DNA from: Streptomyces lydicus
GTDB taxonomy: Bacteria > Actinomycetota > Actinomycetes > Streptomycetales > Streptomycetaceae
DNA: 64,000 nt
Direction: 5' to 3'
NCBI RefSeq assembly: GCF_001729485.1
Contig: NZ_CP017157.1
Coordinates: 7,130,001-7,194,000 of the forward strand
Shown here piece after piece: positions 62,419 through 64,000 of the stretch. Position numbers and translations under genes: made by a program. The notes under the pieces are model-generated. The model saw nothing but the letters and a program-made list of their open reading frames with translations, made no database searches and was not told where the DNA came from. Within the stretch, counting starts at the first letter, position 1; every line of letters starts with the position of its first letter.

Positions 62419-64000
62419 CGGAACGTTCCCACGACGGCGGGGCGCCCGACGAGGGCGCGGACGGCGGGGCCGGGAGCGGCGCGCACGCGCCCGCCGGGCG
62501 CCGGGTGCCGCGGCTGCTGGGGCGGGCGTCGGGGCTGCTGCGCTGGACGAGTCTGCGGCTGCGGCTGGTGGTGGTCTTCGCGCTGGTGGCGCTGACCGCG
62601 GCGGTCTCCGCGTCCGGCATCGCGTACTGGCTCAACCGCAACACGGTGCTGGACCGCACCCAGAACGCGGTCCTGAACGACTTCCGCAAGTCGCTGGAGG
62701 ACAGCACCCGGTCGCTTCCGCTGCGGCCGCGGTGCTCCGAACTCCAGGACGCGGCACGGCAGATGGCCGCCGGGCCGCAGAACTACGCGGTGCTGCTGAT
62801 CGGTGTGGACCGTGAGGGCAAGGACTGCGCGGCCACGACGGACAAGAACCTGCTGACGCTCAAGAACGTGCCCGCGTCGCTGCGCAGCGCGGTCGAGCAG
62901 GTCCGCCCGGTCGACGAGTCCAACCGCTACTCCCACCACCTGTACTGGCAGCGCAAGGAGCTCGGGGACGCCCCGTACCTGGTCGCCGGGGCGAAGGTGA
63001 TCGGCGGCGGGCCGACCGGCTACATGATCAAGTCGCTGGCGACCGAGCGGCAGGACCTCAACTCGCTGGCCTGGTCGCTGGGCATCGCCACGGCGCTGGC
63101 GCTGGTCGGGTCGGCCCTGCTGGCGCAGGCCGCCGCGACGACGGTGCTGCGGCCCGTGCAGCGGCTGGGGCACGCGGCGCGGCAGCTGGGCGAGGGACGG
63201 CTGGACACCCGGCTGCGGGTGACCGGTACCGATGAACTCGCCGATCTGTCGCGCACGTTCAACCGTACGGCGGAGCGGCTGCAGCAGCGGGTGGAGGAGC
63301 TGAGCGGCCGGGAGGCGGCGTCGCGTCGCTTCGTCGCGGACATGTCGCACGAGCTGCGGACGCCGCTGACGGCGATCACCGCGGTCTCGGAGGTGCTGGA
63401 GGAGGAGGCCGACTCCCTCGACCCGATGATCGCGCCCGCCGTCCAGCTGGTGGTCAGCGAGACCCGTCGACTGAACGACCTGGTGGAGAACCTGATGGAG
63501 GTGACCCGCTTCGACGCGGGCACGGCCCGGCTGGTGCTGGACGACGTCGACGTGGCGGACCAGGTGACCGCCTGCATCGACGCCCGCGCCTGGCTGGACG
63601 CGGTGGACCTGGACGCGGACCGCGGCATCGTGGCGCGGCTGGATCCCCGCCGGCTGGACGTCATCCTGGCGAATCTGATCGGCAACGCCCTCAAGCACGG
63701 CGGGTCGCCGGTGCGGGTGTCGGTGCGGACGGAGGAGGGCCGGGGGGCGGACGCGGGCGGCGGTGAGGCGGCCGGTGCCGGCGAGGACGGCGGCGGCGCG
63801 GCCGGGGCGGGCGCCGAGGGCCCGGAGGGCGGCGCGGCCGGCGAGCCCGCTGCGGAGACCGCGGGCGCGGACCGGGCCGGAGGCGGTGAGCTGGTGATCC
63901 GGGTACGCGATCACGGCCCCGGCATCCCGGAGGAAGTCCTTCCGCATGTCTTCGACCGTTTCTACAAGGCCAGCGCCTCGCGCCCCCGTTCGGAGGGCAG
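62415..64000 (+). CDS. afsQ2: Sensor histidine kinase AfsQ2 (3' end outside window)
   Basis: GTG 62415 overlaps the afsQ1 stop; the frame stays open to the window end (528 codons). Cytoplasmic Gly-rich start, first helix (LVVVFALVALTAAVSASGIA), extracytoplasmic sensor of ~155 residues, second helix (LGIATALALVGSALLAQA), HAMP, HisKA with His312 in MSHELRTPLTAI, and HATPase N-box LIGNALKHGG and G1 DHGPGIPEE. Between N and G1 boxes there is an ~50-residue Gly/Ala/Glu-rich insertion. It phosphorylates AfsQ1; the C-terminal end (G2 box onward) is missing here. Confidence 0.93.
   Translation, partial: MTERSHDGGAPDEGADGGAGSGAHAPAGRRVPRLLGRASGLLRWTSLRLRLVVVFALVALTAAVSASGIAYWLNRNTVLDRTQNAVLNDFRKSLEDSTRSLPLRPRCSELQDAARQMAAGPQNYAVLLIGVDREGKDCAATTDKNLLTLKNVPASLRSAVEQVRPVDESNRYSHHLYWQRKELGDAPYLVAGAKVIGGGPTGYMIKSLATERQDLNSLAWSLGIATALALVGSALLAQAAATTVLRPVQRLGHAARQLGEGRLDTRLRVTGTDELADLSRTFNRTAERLQQRVEELSGREAASRRFVADMSHELRTPLTAITAVSEVLEEEADSLDPMIAPAVQLVVSETRRLNDLVENLMEVTRFDAGTARLVLDDVDVADQVTACIDARAWLDAVDLDADRGIVARLDPRRLDVILANLIGNALKHGGSPVRVSVRTEEGRGADAGGGEAAGAGEDGGGAAGAGAEGPEGGAAGEPAAETAGADRAGGGELVIRVRDHGPGIPEEVLPHVFDRFYKASASRPRSEG

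Overview
The window is a stretch of Streptomyces (or very close actinomycete) chromosome. Base composition is very GC-rich, coding third positions are nearly all G or C, GTG starts are common, and the gene content is typical of the genus: AfsQ1/AfsQ2/SigQ, PccB/PccE with AccA2, a class III adenylate cyclase, a LAxTG sortase substrate and an L,D-transpeptidase. From memory, the order greA ... hutH, a GGDEF gene, cya, birA, pccB/pccE ... accA2, deoR, lpd, pnp, manB, deoC ... sigQ, afsQ1, afsQ2 matches S. coelicolor from about SCO4955 down to SCO4906. No rRNA, tRNA, CRISPR array or recombinase gene was seen.

Layout. 1-8.4 kb: 3' end of greA, a DrrA/DrrB-type ABC exporter, threonine dehydratase, a MarR regulator, a sigma-like/membrane-protein pair, cystathionine gamma-synthase and a conserved hypothetical. 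8.5-12.2 kb: msrA followed by about 2.9 kb of accessory DNA. It carries a toxin-antitoxin-like pair, small membrane proteins, a truncated DUF5958 gene and a lower-GC membrane gene, and it is punctuated by repeated copies of the msrA 3' end. This is the most unusual part of the window. 12.2-18.4 kb: Nudix hydrolase, quinone oxidoreductase, DinB/maleylpyruvate-isomerase-like protein, GYD protein, amino-acid permease, a stand-alone restriction enzyme probably specific for phosphorothioate DNA, and a membrane protein. 18.5-24.2 kb: a NarL-type two-component system behind a perfect 30-bp palindrome, a DUF2786 protein, an L,D-transpeptidase lipoprotein and a LAxTG surface protein.

24.3-30.5 kb: hutH, a GAF-GGDEF diguanylate cyclase, enoyl-CoA hydratase, adenylate cyclase and biotin ligase. 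30.6-36.3 kb: pccB-pccE, a perfect 34-bp palindrome, a small membrane protein, a class B penicillin-binding protein, Maf and a DJ-1/PfpI protein. 36.4-41.7 kb: an operon of two Ser/Thr kinases with extracytoplasmic beta-propellers and one pseudokinase. 41.9-46.8 kb: AccA2, an Ag85/esterase-like hydrolase and a TetR regulator. 46.9-58.6 kb: a DeoR regulator, flavoprotein disulfide reductase, gamma-glutamylcyclotransferase, purine nucleoside phosphorylase, phosphohexo/pentomutase, deoC and a pair of aldehyde dehydrogenase genes that look like a split ALDH16. 58.6-64 kb: a secreted protein, uridine-kinase-like protein, OsmC and the sigQ / afsQ1-afsQ2 signalling locus, whose sensor kinase runs off the window end.

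Functional themes. (1) Propionyl/acetyl-CoA carboxylase is nearly complete here: AccA2 (biotinylated), PccB, PccE, and BirA, which attaches the biotin. (2) Nucleoside salvage: PNP, the mutase, DeoC and ALDH can convert (deoxy)nucleosides through (deoxy)ribose-5-phosphate to acetaldehyde and acetate. (3) Second messengers: c-di-GMP and cAMP synthases lie within 4 kb of each other. (4) Several genes lack a Shine-Dalgarno sequence and instead have a TAnnnT hexamer 6-8 nt before the start, suggesting leaderless mRNAs.
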